Assembly (NCBI GenBank): GCA_030065095.1
Contig: JASJDP010000039.1
Location: 1 to 39,373, forward strand
Direction of reading: 5' to 3'
Source of the DNA: Rhodobacter sp.
GTDB lineage: Bacteria; Pseudomonadota; Alphaproteobacteria; Rhodobacterales; Rhodobacteraceae
Length of the DNA stretch: 39,373 nt
Part shown: piece after piece, positions 20,580 to 27,352 of the stretch
Layout: every line of letters starts with the position of its first letter
Position numbering within the stretch: position 1 is the first letter of the stretch
The notes under the pieces: model-generated
Database searches by the model: none
Seen by the model: the letters and a program-made list of their open reading frames with translations, nothing else
Told to the model about the DNA's origin: nothing
Program-made: the position numbers and the translations under genes

Positions 20580-20828
20580 ATGGCAGAGATCCGCACTATT
20601 CGCGAACTTGTGAACCTGTGGCCGACGCGCGCGGAACTTGCGCGCGACATCTCTGCGGTCTCGCCGTTGATCGAAGCGACGACGCATCAGGTGCACAAAT
20701 GGGCTGAGAACGGCTCGATACCGTCCAAGTATCAGAGCGCGGTTCTTCGGGCGGCGACGGAGCGCGGGTTTCCCGTGACAGCGGAGCTGCTGATCACGTT
20801 GCACAGCCCGCGAGAGGACGCGGCGTGA
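20580..20828 (+). CDS. Cro-like DNA-binding protein
   Basis: 82 residues from ATG 20580, diverging from the repressor. Residues about 8-60 (RELVNLWPTRAELARDISAVSPLIEATTHQVHKWAENGSIPSKYQSAVLRAATERG) read as a small HTH of the Cro/YdaS-type found opposite phage repressors. No ribosome site is present and the promoter places the start base at or beside the ATG, implying leaderless translation. It would bind the same ATCGA-N7-TCGAT operators to favour lytic growth. Confidence 0.82.
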   Translation: MAEIRTIRELVNLWPTRAELARDISAVSPLIEATTHQVHKWAENGSIPSKYQSAVLRAATERGFPVTAELLITLHSPREDAA

Positions 20829-20836
20829 GCGGCATT

Positions 20837-21202
20837 CTATTCCCCGTCGTCGCCGGTGACGCGTCGGGCGATGGCGTTGTAGGTCCAACGCAGAAGGCCC
20901 GCGGCGGTAAGGATTGCCACAAACGACGCGGCGGCAAATATCCAGTCGCTGTCGAGTGCGCCCAGGACTGCAAAGGCGCAGGCCGGGATCAGCACCAGTA
21001 TCCAAAACCCGCCGGAGCCGCCGCTCGGTTGGGCCGGTTGCGTCTCGCCGTGGCGATCTCGCAGGCTCATTCCCAGCAGCCAGGCAAAGGGGCCGAACAG
21101 CACACCCCATATGAGCCAAAGGAACCAGTTGCGCCCTCGCGCGCCGGCCGCCACCGCCGTCAACACGGCAAAGAACAGCCAGAAAGAAAATACCCATACC
21201 AT
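20837..21202 (-). CDS. Membrane protein of the reversed block
   Basis: 121 residues from ATG 21202. Three or four membrane segments: VWVFSFWLFFAVLTAVAAG, then NWFLWLIWGVLFGPFAWLLGM, and after a polar Pro/Ser/Gly linker, FWILVLIPACAFAVL and DWIFAAASFVAILTAAGLL. Not a recognised family. It runs against the early rightward transcript and ends 8 bases from the Cro-like stop. Preceded by a 45-bp element shared with the neighbouring lipoprotein gene. A small membrane protein at this place in a prophage is a candidate superinfection-exclusion or conversion factor. Confidence 0.68.
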   Translation of the reverse strand: MVWVFSFWLFFAVLTAVAAGARGRNWFLWLIWGVLFGPFAWLLGMSLRDRHGETQPAQPSGGSGGFWILVLIPACAFAVLGALDSDWIFAAASFVAILTAAGLLRWTYNAIARRVTGDDGE

Positions 21203-21213
21203 GGCGACGTCTC

Positions 21214-21258
21214 TCGATACCGCCCCAGCCTGCGCGCCTGCGCGCGCCCCTGTCAAGC
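21214..21258 (-). promoter_or_regulatory. Shared 45-bp upstream element, copy B
   Basis: On the minus strand it begins GCTTGACAGG, contains GGCGCGCAGG, and ends with TGGGGCGGTATCGA, 11 bases before ATG 21202. It matches the element at 21658-21702 at about 36 of 45 positions without gaps. TTGACA is a perfect -35, and the expected start lies near the end of the element. Confidence 0.6.
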
Positions 21259-21283
21259 GCGCCGCGTGAACGATGCGCGTGCG

Positions 21284-21640
21284 TTAGCTTCCGAATTCCT
21301 TGGCGAAGGACAGGTCGCCGAACACGAAACGGCCCTCCGTTCCGTCGTCGAGGCGCACGATGCCTGTCCCGGCAAGAAGGTTCGTCTTGCGCGAAATGAC
21401 GGCGCGTCCTTTCCGCCCGTCGCTGCAGGTGACCGGGGCGGTAATTGTTATCTCGGCGGAATAGGCGTCGTAGGTACCGGCGCAGACCAGCCCGCGCGCG
21501 TTCTGTACGCGGAAGCTGCCGCCGCTGACCGCGGCGGTCGCCGTACCCGTCACCGGATCCCCGCCCAATTCGCCGTTGACCGGCCAGCTGGCCGAACAGC
21601 CCGCCAGCGCCGCCACGCCCGCAATCCACAAAATACGCAT
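21284..21640 (-). CDS. Lipoprotein of the reversed block
   Basis: 118 residues from ATG 21640, with GGGAG upstream. The signal MRILWIAGVAALAGC has a lipobox ending at Cys15. The mature part is beta-rich, with GELGGDPVTGTATAAVSGGSF, CAGTYDAYSAEITITAPVTCSDGRKGRAVISR and GRFVFGDLSFAKEFGS, resembling small bacterial envelope lipoproteins. Two further Cys may pair. It would sit in the outer or inner membrane of the lysogen; phage lipoproteins in such places can block receptors for other phages, but that is inference. Confidence 0.78.
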   Translation of the reverse strand: MRILWIAGVAALAGCSASWPVNGELGGDPVTGTATAAVSGGSFRVQNARGLVCAGTYDAYSAEITITAPVTCSDGRKGRAVISRKTNLLAGTGIVRLDDGTEGRFVFGDLSFAKEFGS

Positions 21641-21657
21641 CTTTCAAATCTCCCAAA

Positions 21658-21702
21658 CCGACACCGCCCCAACCTGCGCGCCCGCCGGGCGCCCTGTCAA
21701 GC
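21658..21702 (-). promoter_or_regulatory. Shared 45-bp upstream element, copy A
   Basis: Minus strand starts GCTTGACAGG and ends TTGGGGCGGTGTCGG, 17 bases before ATG 21640. Same length and layout as 21214-21258. Likely a promoter with a -35 TTGACA and a GC-rich, atypical -10. Confidence 0.6.
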
Positions 21703-21748
21703 ATGGGGGAGGGTTGCCGCATGAACCCCGTCAGGTCTGGCCTGGGCG

Positions 21749-22135
21749 CTAGGCGCTCTGTCTGGCGTCGGCTTCTGCGTTGGCCGTTTCGACGCAATCG
21801 GCAAGCTGCCGCAGCATCTGCGGAAGACCCTTCGCCGATGCATCTTCGGCTTGAGCGTATCGAACATCGCGTGGCGCGTCTGGAAGGCCGGCCTGGCCAA
21901 ACGGAAGCGGCGTCTTCAGACAGAGAGTCAAGGCCGAGGTGGCGCCATGGTTGGTGACCGTCGCGTTGATCCAATGCTCGACCTCGAAAAACGCAGGCGT
22001 TCCGGGGCGCGCCGTGTTGACAACGGTGACTTTGCCTTGGGTGTCGCTGGTTTCCGGCCTGCCGGGGTTGGCGGGCACATAGCGCAGGGCGCCCTCGCCA
22101 TAGCCGGTGATCTTGATATCGTAGGAATGTTCCAT
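21749..22135 (-). CDS. Hypothetical protein of the reversed block
   Basis: 128 residues from ATG 22135, with AAAGGA upstream. The N-terminal 90 residues (MEHSYDIKITGYGEGALRYVPANPGRPETSDTQ and FFEVEHWINATVTNHGATSALTLCL) look like a beta-sandwich. The C-terminus is helical (LPQMLRQLADCVETANAEA). No signal peptide. Not recognised. First gene of the reversed three-gene block. Confidence 0.65.
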   Translation of the reverse strand: MEHSYDIKITGYGEGALRYVPANPGRPETSDTQGKVTVVNTARPGTPAFFEVEHWINATVTNHGATSALTLCLKTPLPFGQAGLPDAPRDVRYAQAEDASAKGLPQMLRQLADCVETANAEADARQSA

Positions 22136-22269
22136 ATGCCGTTTCCTTTACAGTGTTGGCGTGTGGTTCAGCGCGTCGGGGACCGCGAATCCCCGGCGCG
22201 CACAAGATATTGTGGTTTTCGGTCGCGATTGTCCAGATCATGTGTCGGCCCTGGGCTGGGGACGGCCGC
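22136..22269. promoter_or_regulatory. Divergent intergenic region with hairpin and palindrome
   Basis: It separates the reversed block from the rightward early genes. It contains a hairpin with a 12-bp stem (22171-22182 with 22190-22201, one G-T pair) and a CACAA-N4-TTGTG palindrome (22201-22214), a plausible operator. No clear sigma-70 hexamer pair can be fixed. Promoters for both flanking genes probably lie here. Confidence 0.5.
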
Positions 22270-22701
22270 ATGACCCGCCCGCCGGATCATCCGCAGGTCG
22301 TGCTGGTCTATGCCGATGGCGCCGCATCCGCCGATGCTGGCACGGTCCGGCGGCTGGCCGAAAGAGGAGTTTTGTCCGGCGAAATGTCCGGTTCGGAATT
22401 TTTGTCCGGCGAAAAGTCCGTGCTGCCAGAGCCGGAAAATCAGCACCGGGTGATGGTGCTGGGCGATTCGCGGCGCGTCGCCGATCCGCATGAGATCCAG
22501 CGCCAGTTTCCGCAGCGCTGGCGGGCCTATATCCGGGCCAACTATCGCAATCTTGGCCATGTCCAGCGGGTGTTCGGCGTCTCGGAAAAGGCGGCGCGCA
22601 ACTGGTGGAACGGCGACACCGGGGCCAACGGCGCCCAGGTCGCGATTGCCGTCAACGAGCATCCGGTGGCCGCGCCGCGCATGCTGTTCGCGGCGGAGTA
22701 G
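22270..22701 (+). CDS. Early DNA-binding protein candidate
   Basis: 143 residues from ATG 22270. The first 60 residues are variable and include a 10-codon tandem repeat (LSGEMSGSEF / LSGEKS) that follows a DNA repeat. Residues about 75-115 (HEIQRQFPQRWRAYIRANYRNLGHVQRVFGVSEKAARNWWNGDTG) form a helix-turn-helix, a pattern seen in many alphaproteobacterial prophage regulators. It may control the early or replication genes that follow. Confidence 0.68.
   Translation: MTRPPDHPQVVLVYADGAASADAGTVRRLAERGVLSGEMSGSEFLSGEKSVLPEPENQHRVMVLGDSRRVADPHEIQRQFPQRWRAYIRANYRNLGHVQRVFGVSEKAARNWWNGDTGANGAQVAIAVNEHPVAAPRMLFAAE
22370..22414. repeat. TTTTGTCCGGCGAAA direct repeats, 30-bp period
   Basis: Exact 15-mers at 22370-22384 and 22400-22414 inside the preceding CDS, with another TGTCCGG between them. 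Related TTTGTCCGG sites recur at 22735-22762 and TGTCCGGCG at 27365-27373. May be binding sites rather than protein-driven repeats. Confidence 0.55.
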
Positions 22702-22706
22702 GGCGC

Positions 22707-22985
22707 ATGGATGGTCATGCGCTTTCCGCTGTGGGCCGGACAAACCTCCGTAGGTTTGTCCGTTTCTGCGCTGCAGCGTTCGGCTGGGCCCTGGCCACGG
22801 CGTGCCTGATCATGCTGGCCGCCGGCGGGCTGCGCTCGCAGGTCCAACTGTTTGAAATCTGGGCATCTGAGGCGACCGGCACATGGACGGTCCTGCTGAC
22901 CCGGCCCGATGGCACGTCCTGCGTCATGGCCACGGGCACCCATTGGTTTCGGACCCAGTCGCTGGCGTCGGGGGTGCCGGGATGA
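22707..22985 (+). CDS. Small membrane protein
   Basis: 92 residues from ATG 22707. A basic N-terminus (GRTNLRRFVRF) precedes one membrane segment (CAAAFGWALATACLIMLAAGG), then a short extracytoplasmic domain with a Cys. The codons for GRTNLRRFVR lie over a perfect inverted repeat at 22738-22761. Not recognised. Ends in the start of the next gene. Confidence 0.6.
   Translation: MDGHALSAVGRTNLRRFVRFCAAAFGWALATACLIMLAAGGLRSQVQLFEIWASEATGTWTVLLTRPDGTSCVMATGTHWFRTQSLASGVPG
22738..22761. repeat. Perfect 10-bp hairpin containing TTTGTCC sites
   Basis: GGACAAACCT (22738-22747), loop CCGT, AGGTTTGTCC (22752-22761). No T run follows, so it is not an ordinary terminator; both arms carry the TTTGTCC motif found upstream at 22371 and 22401. 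Confidence 0.7.
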
Positions 22986-23281
22986 GCGGGGATTATGAGG
23001 TCAGGCGCGTGGACGGGACCTATGCGATTTTCCATGGCGATGAGCAGATCGGGAAGTCGTGCGCGCCCCTGGACTATATGCTTGACCGCGCCTGGGCCCT
23101 GAACCGCAAGGCGGAGCGCGCACGCAGACCGAAGAACCGTGCCTGCCTGACCTGCGGCGAAACCTTCCTCAGCGAAGGCCCGCATAACCGCATGTGCAAG
23201 AGCTGCCGGGCCAAAGGCGATGACCTGGTGCCGCACGGCCCCGCCCTCAGCTGCCGCGGCCCAACGCGGGTGCCGGCATGA
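22982..23281 (+). CDS. Zinc-finger small protein
   Basis: 99 residues from ATG 22982 (ATGA overlap). The C-terminal half has C-x2-C-x13-C-x2-C (CLTCGETF...MCKSCRAKG), a zinc-ribbon fold that follows an Arg/Lys-rich helix (ALNRKAERARRPKNR). Probably nucleic-acid binding. The N-terminal half (YEVRRVDGTYAIFHGDEQIGKS) is a small beta domain. Coupled to the methyltransferase gene. Confidence 0.68.
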   Translation: MSGDYEVRRVDGTYAIFHGDEQIGKSCAPLDYMLDRAWALNRKAERARRPKNRACLTCGETFLSEGPHNRMCKSCRAKGDDLVPHGPALSCRGPTRVPA

Positions 23282-24069
23282 GAGGCCCCAACACATCCTC
23301 GGCCGTGATGCAGCAGCGCCGCGAGCCGCCGGACAGTTTCGACGACTTCCCGACCCATCCCTGGGCCACGCGCGCAATGCTCGAAAAGCTGACCGAACGC
23401 GGCCATGCGCTGCACCTGCAGACGGTCTGGGAACCCTGCTGCAACCGCGGCTTCATGGCGATGCCGCTGGCCGAGGCATTCGACAAGGTCATTGCCACGG
23501 ATATCTTCGATTACGGCTGGCAGGGCCAGCAGGATACGTTCGACTTCCTCGGGCCCTGGCCCGGCTGGATCGACGACGCGGTCGATGCCTGTCAGATCGA
23601 TTGGGTCATCGCCAATCCGCCCTTCAACCTGGCCGATCAGTTCATCCGCATGGCGCTGTCCGTGGCCCAAATCGGCGTCATGGTCTTCGTGCGCGGCGCC
23701 TTTGACGAGGGCGAGGGGCGGTACAACGCTCTGTTCCGCGACTTGCCGGAGGCCTATGATTTTCCTTTCGTGCAGCGCGTGCCGATCCATCGCGGCAAGC
23801 TGCGCCATCCGCGGCGCAAATACTGGGTGCCGAGCGATGACCCCGACGCCGAACCCGATGACGGAACCTGGAAAACCCCGTCCACGGCGACGGCCTATAA
23901 GTGGCTGGGCTGGCTGACGATCGAGGGCTGCGCCACCGACAAGGACCGCATCGCGCCCTGCCGAGACCGGCTGATGCGCGAGGACGACTATCCCATCCGC
24001 CATGACGACGAATTCGGCCCCGGCGGACCCGACGCCACCCTGCCGCTGCTGCGCGAGGCGGGGCTGTGA
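23278..24069 (+). CDS. Predicted N6-adenine DNA methyltransferase
   Basis: 263 residues from ATG 23278. A class I SAM-dependent fold is suggested by WEPCCNRGFM (residues 51-60, motif I position), TDIFDYG (74-80, acidic end of strand 2) and the catalytic NPPF (113-116, motif IV of amino-methyltransferases). It would methylate adenine in phage DNA, which may protect against restriction or mark replication. Specificity cannot be read. Starts with ATGA overlap; the next gene region begins at its stop. Confidence 0.85.
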   Translation: MRGPNTSSAVMQQRREPPDSFDDFPTHPWATRAMLEKLTERGHALHLQTVWEPCCNRGFMAMPLAEAFDKVIATDIFDYGWQGQQDTFDFLGPWPGWIDDAVDACQIDWVIANPPFNLADQFIRMALSVAQIGVMVFVRGAFDEGEGRYNALFRDLPEAYDFPFVQRVPIHRGKLRHPRRKYWVPSDDPDAEPDDGTWKTPSTATAYKWLGWLTIEGCATDKDRIAPCRDRLMREDDYPIRHDDEFGPGGPDATLPLLREAGL

Positions 24070-24107
24070 GCGACAGACGCGGTGCGAAGGAAACGAGGAA
24101 AGAGCAA

Positions 24108-24785
24108 ATGACGGACAAAGAAACCAAGCCCGCAGCGACCAACATGGTCAACGGCTCGAAGCTGCGGGGCTATATCGAGCGGCTGGAACGCCTTGAGGCG
24201 CAAAAGGGAGAGGCCAGCGACGATATCGCGGCGGTGAAGGCAGAGGCAAAGGCCGAAGGGTTCACGCCGAAATACATCAACGCAATCCTGAAGCTGCGAA
24301 AGAAATCCCCATCGGATCGCGAAGAAGACGACGCGATGATGGATCTTTATACCGGCGCGCTTGGCATGTCGCGCGACGTGCCGCTTTTCCGGCATGTCCA
24401 GGGCATGGGTGTCGACACGGCGGCGCAGGAAAGCGTCGTCGAGGCGCTGAAGCTGCTGGTGCCCGATAGCGGCGAGATCACGATCAAGGTCGGCAAGTCG
24501 CCCCGCATGCGGCTGCACCGCGACAATGAGGGCGTGCATGTCGAGGAAGTGTCCGATGCGCCCCCGCCGCCGCCGGCCTCTGCGGCACGCGGCACGGCCC
24601 CGCGGCCACAGGCAGAGGTGCCGGACTGCACGCCGAAACAGGCGTTCGAGCTGGGCAAGCAGGCGCGGCGCGACGACAAGCCGGTCATCGACAATCCCTT
24701 CCCCTGGGATGACAAGCGCCGCCCGAAATGGGACGAGGGCTGGCGCGAGGAAGATGGCGGCGACGGCATGGGGCCGCGCAAGTGA
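24108..24785 (+). CDS. GapR-like (DUF2312) DNA-binding protein with RMF-like C-terminal tail
   Basis: 225 residues from ATG 24108 (AGGA 8 bases upstream; a GTG at 24066 coupled to the previous stop is the alternative). Residues about 16-88 (SKLRGYIERLERLEAQKGEASDDIAAVKAEAKAEGF..LRKKS..DLYTGALGM) match GapR, the alphaproteobacterial nucleoid protein that clamps overtwisted DNA ahead of forks. After a central domain and a Pro-rich linker (150-172), residues about 175-215 (CTPKQAFELGKQARRDDKP..NPFPWDDKRRPKWDEGWRE) resemble the ribosome modulation factor fold (A-x-x-x-G and NPF/Y-W-GW pattern). This could link DNA supercoiling to translation; the second part is inference. Confidence 0.85.
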   Translation: MTDKETKPAATNMVNGSKLRGYIERLERLEAQKGEASDDIAAVKAEAKAEGFTPKYINAILKLRKKSPSDREEDDAMMDLYTGALGMSRDVPLFRHVQGMGVDTAAQESVVEALKLLVPDSGEITIKVGKSPRMRLHRDNEGVHVEEVSDAPPPPPASAARGTAPRPQAEVPDCTPKQAFELGKQARRDDKPVIDNPFPWDDKRRPKWDEGWREEDGGDGMGPRK

Positions 24786-25747
24786 GGTTTCAGTCAAAAT
24801 CGAAGATCGACGCTTTCGGCGAGGTCTTTCACCCGTCGGAAGCGGTCGAGCCGATTTTGGCTGGCCCCGTGCGCGCGTCTCTCATGGAGTGGCTGACCGA
24901 GATCTGGGCAGAGGATGAGCTGCGCGAGGTCAGCCTTGCCCCACGAAAGCGCGCCATGTTCCACGGCGCCCCCGGCACGGGGAAGACCACCTTGGCCCAT
25001 CACCTGTCTGCCCGGCTGGGCCTGCCCATGGTCGCGGTCCGTCCTGACCGGGTCGTCGATTGCTGGCTGGGGTCGACGGGTCGCAACCTGGGCCAGCTAT
25101 TCGATGCCGCCCGGCCGATGCCGGATGGGGATGGGCCGGTGGTGCTGTTCTTCGATGAATTCGACGCGATAGCGCAGCGCCGCGTGTCGGGCGCGCGGGA
25201 TGCGCAACGCGAGATGAATTCGGTCGTCGACACGCTGTTGCAGCGGATCGAGGCGCATGCTGGCTTCATTATCGCCGCCACCAACCATGCCGATCACCTT
25301 GATCCGGCGGTCTGGCGGCGCTTTGACCTGCAGATCTCCCTGGAAACCCCCGGCCAGTTCGAACGAGAGCGCATTCTGGCGCGCTATCTGCGCCCGTTCG
25401 GCCTGGCGCCTGATGCGCTGTCGGCGCTGGCAATGGCCTGTGAAACCGCCTCGCCGTCGCTGCTGCGGCAATTCTGCGAAGGGCTAAAGCGCAATCTGGT
25501 CGTCGGCGAAAAGATCGGATGGGACATGCGCCGCGATGCTGTGATCGCCCGCGTCCTTGCGTCTATTGAGCCGCACCCCGACCTTGGCAAGCCGCGCCTT
25601 TGGGCGCTCGGCATAGACGACGCAGCCGTGCAGCGCATGCCCTGGCCCTTGCCGGATGCCGCTGCGGTGCAGGCGATGCCAGACACAGCCCCTGAAGCGC
25701 CGCCTGACACGGTGGTCGCGCTGCGCCCGGCGGGGAGGGTCTCATGA
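24782..25747 (+). CDS. AAA+ ATPase
   Basis: 321 residues from GTG 24782, overlapping the previous stop. Walker A GAPGTGKT (62-69), Walker B VLFFDEFD (121-128, D125/E126), sensor-1 Asn in AATNHAD (N168), and arginine-finger region VWRRFD (179-182). The layout is that of a FtsH/Cdc48-like AAA+ with a helical lid (200-260). In phage early regions such ATPases often serve replication or recombination, for example as loader or remodelling factor. The GapR-like neighbour fits a DNA role. Substrate unknown. Confidence 0.88.
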   Translation: MRFQSKSKIDAFGEVFHPSEAVEPILAGPVRASLMEWLTEIWAEDELREVSLAPRKRAMFHGAPGTGKTTLAHHLSARLGLPMVAVRPDRVVDCWLGSTGRNLGQLFDAARPMPDGDGPVVLFFDEFDAIAQRRVSGARDAQREMNSVVDTLLQRIEAHAGFIIAATNHADHLDPAVWRRFDLQISLETPGQFERERILARYLRPFGLAPDALSALAMACETASPSLLRQFCEGLKRNLVVGEKIGWDMRRDAVIARVLASIEPHPDLGKPRLWALGIDDAAVQRMPWPLPDAAAVQAMPDTAPEAPPDTVVALRPAGRVS

Positions 25748-26640
25748 CGTCCGGGCTGACAAGCATGACCGTCTGTTCCGGCATCGGCGCGCCGACACGG
25801 CCTGTCCTGCGCTGGCACGGCGGCAAGTGGCGTCTGGCGCCCTGGATCATTTCGCATTTTCAGCCGCACACCTGCTACGTCGAACCATACGGCGGCGGCG
25901 GGTCTGTGCTGCTGCGCAAGGACCGATCTTCGCTCGATGTCTACAATGATCTCGACCGTGCGGTCGTCACGCTGTTTCGCCTGCTGCGCGACGATCCTGA
26001 CGACCTGATCCGGCGCGTCGAACTTACACCATTCTCGAGGTCGGATTTCGACCTCGCTCAGAACTACGCCATTGAGCCCAATGATGACGTGGATCTTTGC
26101 CTGCGGCTGTTGGTGCGGTCCCATATGGGCTTTTCATCGGCGGGTGCATGCGGTCGGGGCGGCCATCAGAAAACCGGGTTCCGCGGGCGTGGGGTGCGTG
26201 CAGGCACGACACCGCCGGAGAACTGGCGGCGCTTTCCACCGGTACTGCGCCAGGTGGTCGAGCGCATGCAGGGCGTGGTGATCGAGCGCCGCCCGGCCCT
26301 TGATCTCATCGCGGCACATGACGCCGCCGACACCCTGTTTTACCTGGACCCTCCCTATCTGCCAGAGGCCCGCGACGCTGGCGCAGACTACACCCATGAG
26401 ATGAGTGCTGATGATCATGCAGAGATGCTGGACGCGGTCTGCCGTCTGCAGGGAATGGTCGTGATGTCCGGCTATGGGTCAGACATGTACGATGCCGCGC
26501 TCGGCCAGTGGCGCCGTTTCGAAAAGGAAACGCGTGCCGATGGGGTGCGCCCACGCACCGAAGTTCTGTGGATGAACTTCGAACCGCCCGGGCAGCCCGA
26601 ACAGCAGGCCCTGAACTTCAGCCTACGGGGTGTTGCATGA
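25744..26640 (+). CDS. dam: Dam-type (D12) adenine methyltransferase with C5-methylase-like N-terminal remnant
   Basis: 298 residues from ATG 25744 (ATGA overlap). From residue 19 on it is a D12-class Dam: RPVLRWHGGKWRLAPWI, motif I YVEPYGGGGS (45-54), motif IV DPPY (202-205), and a C-terminal VVMSGYGSDMYD. It transfers methyl groups to adenine. The first 17 residues, with TVCSGIGAP at 9-17, are not Dam sequence; they match the start and motif I of phage C5-cytosine methylases. The junction suggests that a cytosine methylase gene was replaced by dam, with the old start retained. Confidence 0.9.
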   Translation: MTSGLTSMTVCSGIGAPTRPVLRWHGGKWRLAPWIISHFQPHTCYVEPYGGGGSVLLRKDRSSLDVYNDLDRAVVTLFRLLRDDPDDLIRRVELTPFSRSDFDLAQNYAIEPNDDVDLCLRLLVRSHMGFSSAGACGRGGHQKTGFRGRGVRAGTTPPENWRRFPPVLRQVVERMQGVVIERRPALDLIAAHDAADTLFYLDPPYLPEARDAGADYTHEMSADDHAEMLDAVCRLQGMVVMSGYGSDMYDAALGQWRRFEKETRADGVRPRTEVLWMNFEPPGQPEQQALNFSLRGVA

Positions 26641-26714
26641 CCCCCAACTCTGCGCCCCTGCCAGAGGGGCGCAGACCCCACCAAGCCGCCACCAGAGCGG
26701 TGGAACGAGGATAG
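26637..26714 (+). CDS. Possible 25-residue coupled peptide
   Basis: ATG 26637 overlaps the dam stop and runs to TAG 26714, 4 bases before the next start. The Pro/Arg-rich translation shows no domain. It may be a leader that carries ribosomes across the hairpin at 26650-26674 to the next gene, or simply chance. Confidence 0.3.
   Translation: MTPNSAPLPEGRRPHQAATRAVERG
26650..26674 (+). promoter_or_regulatory. Perfect 10-bp hairpin before the next early gene
   Basis: CTGCGCCCCT (26650-26659), 5-base loop, AGGGGCGCAG (26665-26674). No T run follows. It sits inside the short coupled frame and 45 bases before ATG 26719, so it could pause transcription, protect mRNA or regulate translation. Confidence 0.6.
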
Positions 26715-26718
26715 AGCG

Positions 26719-27342
26719 ATGACGCCACAACTGGCGTATTCAGACGACGGCCAGGACCTGCCGGACTATCCGTTCACGGCGGCCGATCGCCTGGACAGCC
26801 ATTGGTTTGTGCCCTGGGAACGGCGGCGCTGGCTGAATTCCGACATGCGTCTTAAGGGCACGCCGGAATGCCGCGCGCTCTATTTCGACCTGATCAATAT
26901 CGCCTATGACCAGTCGCCGATCGGCACGCTGCCCACTGATAACGCCGTTCTGGCCAAGCTGCTGTTCGTGCCCGAAAGTCATTTCGCCCAGCTGTGCGGC
27001 ATGGCCTACGGTCCTCTGCACAAGTGGCGCCGATGCCGCTGCGAGGGCGAAGTTCGCCTGATGCATGATTTCGTCCTGCACACGCTGCTGGACGCCGTAT
27101 CGCGACGTGAAGACAACCGCGCGCGGATGGAGGCGGCCAACCGTCAGAAACGGCTGCAGCGGCTGCGCAGCACCGTCGCGGGTCTGCATACCGATCTGGC
27201 GCGCAATGACGCGGCCATGAGGTGGATCGACGACTACCTGACGGCTGAGGGGTGTGAGTACCGCAGCACAACCTGGGTCGAGCGCGCGATCGGTGCGTGG
27301 TCTACCCACATCTTCGACCTCAACAACCGGGGGATAAAATGA
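26719..27342 (+). CDS. Conserved prophage protein, possible replication role
   Basis: 207 residues from ATG 26719 with GAGG upstream. The block RLDSHWFVPWERRRWLNSDMRLKGTPECRALYFDLINIAYDQSPIGTLPTDNAVLAKL has the winged-helix-like layout seen in DUF1376-type and other phage replication-initiator N-termini. Residues about 95-110 have paired Cys (RRCRCEGEVRLMH). A long basic helix follows (RREDNRARMEAANRQKRLQRL). It precedes the GTGTCC repeat region, as initiators often do next to their origin. No helicase motif is seen, so the role is inferred. Confidence 0.65.
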   Translation: MTPQLAYSDDGQDLPDYPFTAADRLDSHWFVPWERRRWLNSDMRLKGTPECRALYFDLINIAYDQSPIGTLPTDNAVLAKLLFVPESHFAQLCGMAYGPLHKWRRCRCEGEVRLMHDFVLHTLLDAVSRREDNRARMEAANRQKRLQRLRSTVAGLHTDLARNDAAMRWIDDYLTAEGCEYRSTTWVERAIGAWSTHIFDLNNRGIK

Positions 27343-27352
27343 CCCGCCTGAC

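Noticed and set aside
22171-22201. Hairpin as a rho-independent terminator
   Set aside because: The stem is strong but no T run follows on either strand; kept only as a structured intergenic element.
20493-22271. Long minus-strand open frame (592 codons) across the immunity region
   Set aside because: It runs over the Cro-like gene, both right operators and three better leftward genes in another frame; its Arg-rich translation looks non-coding.
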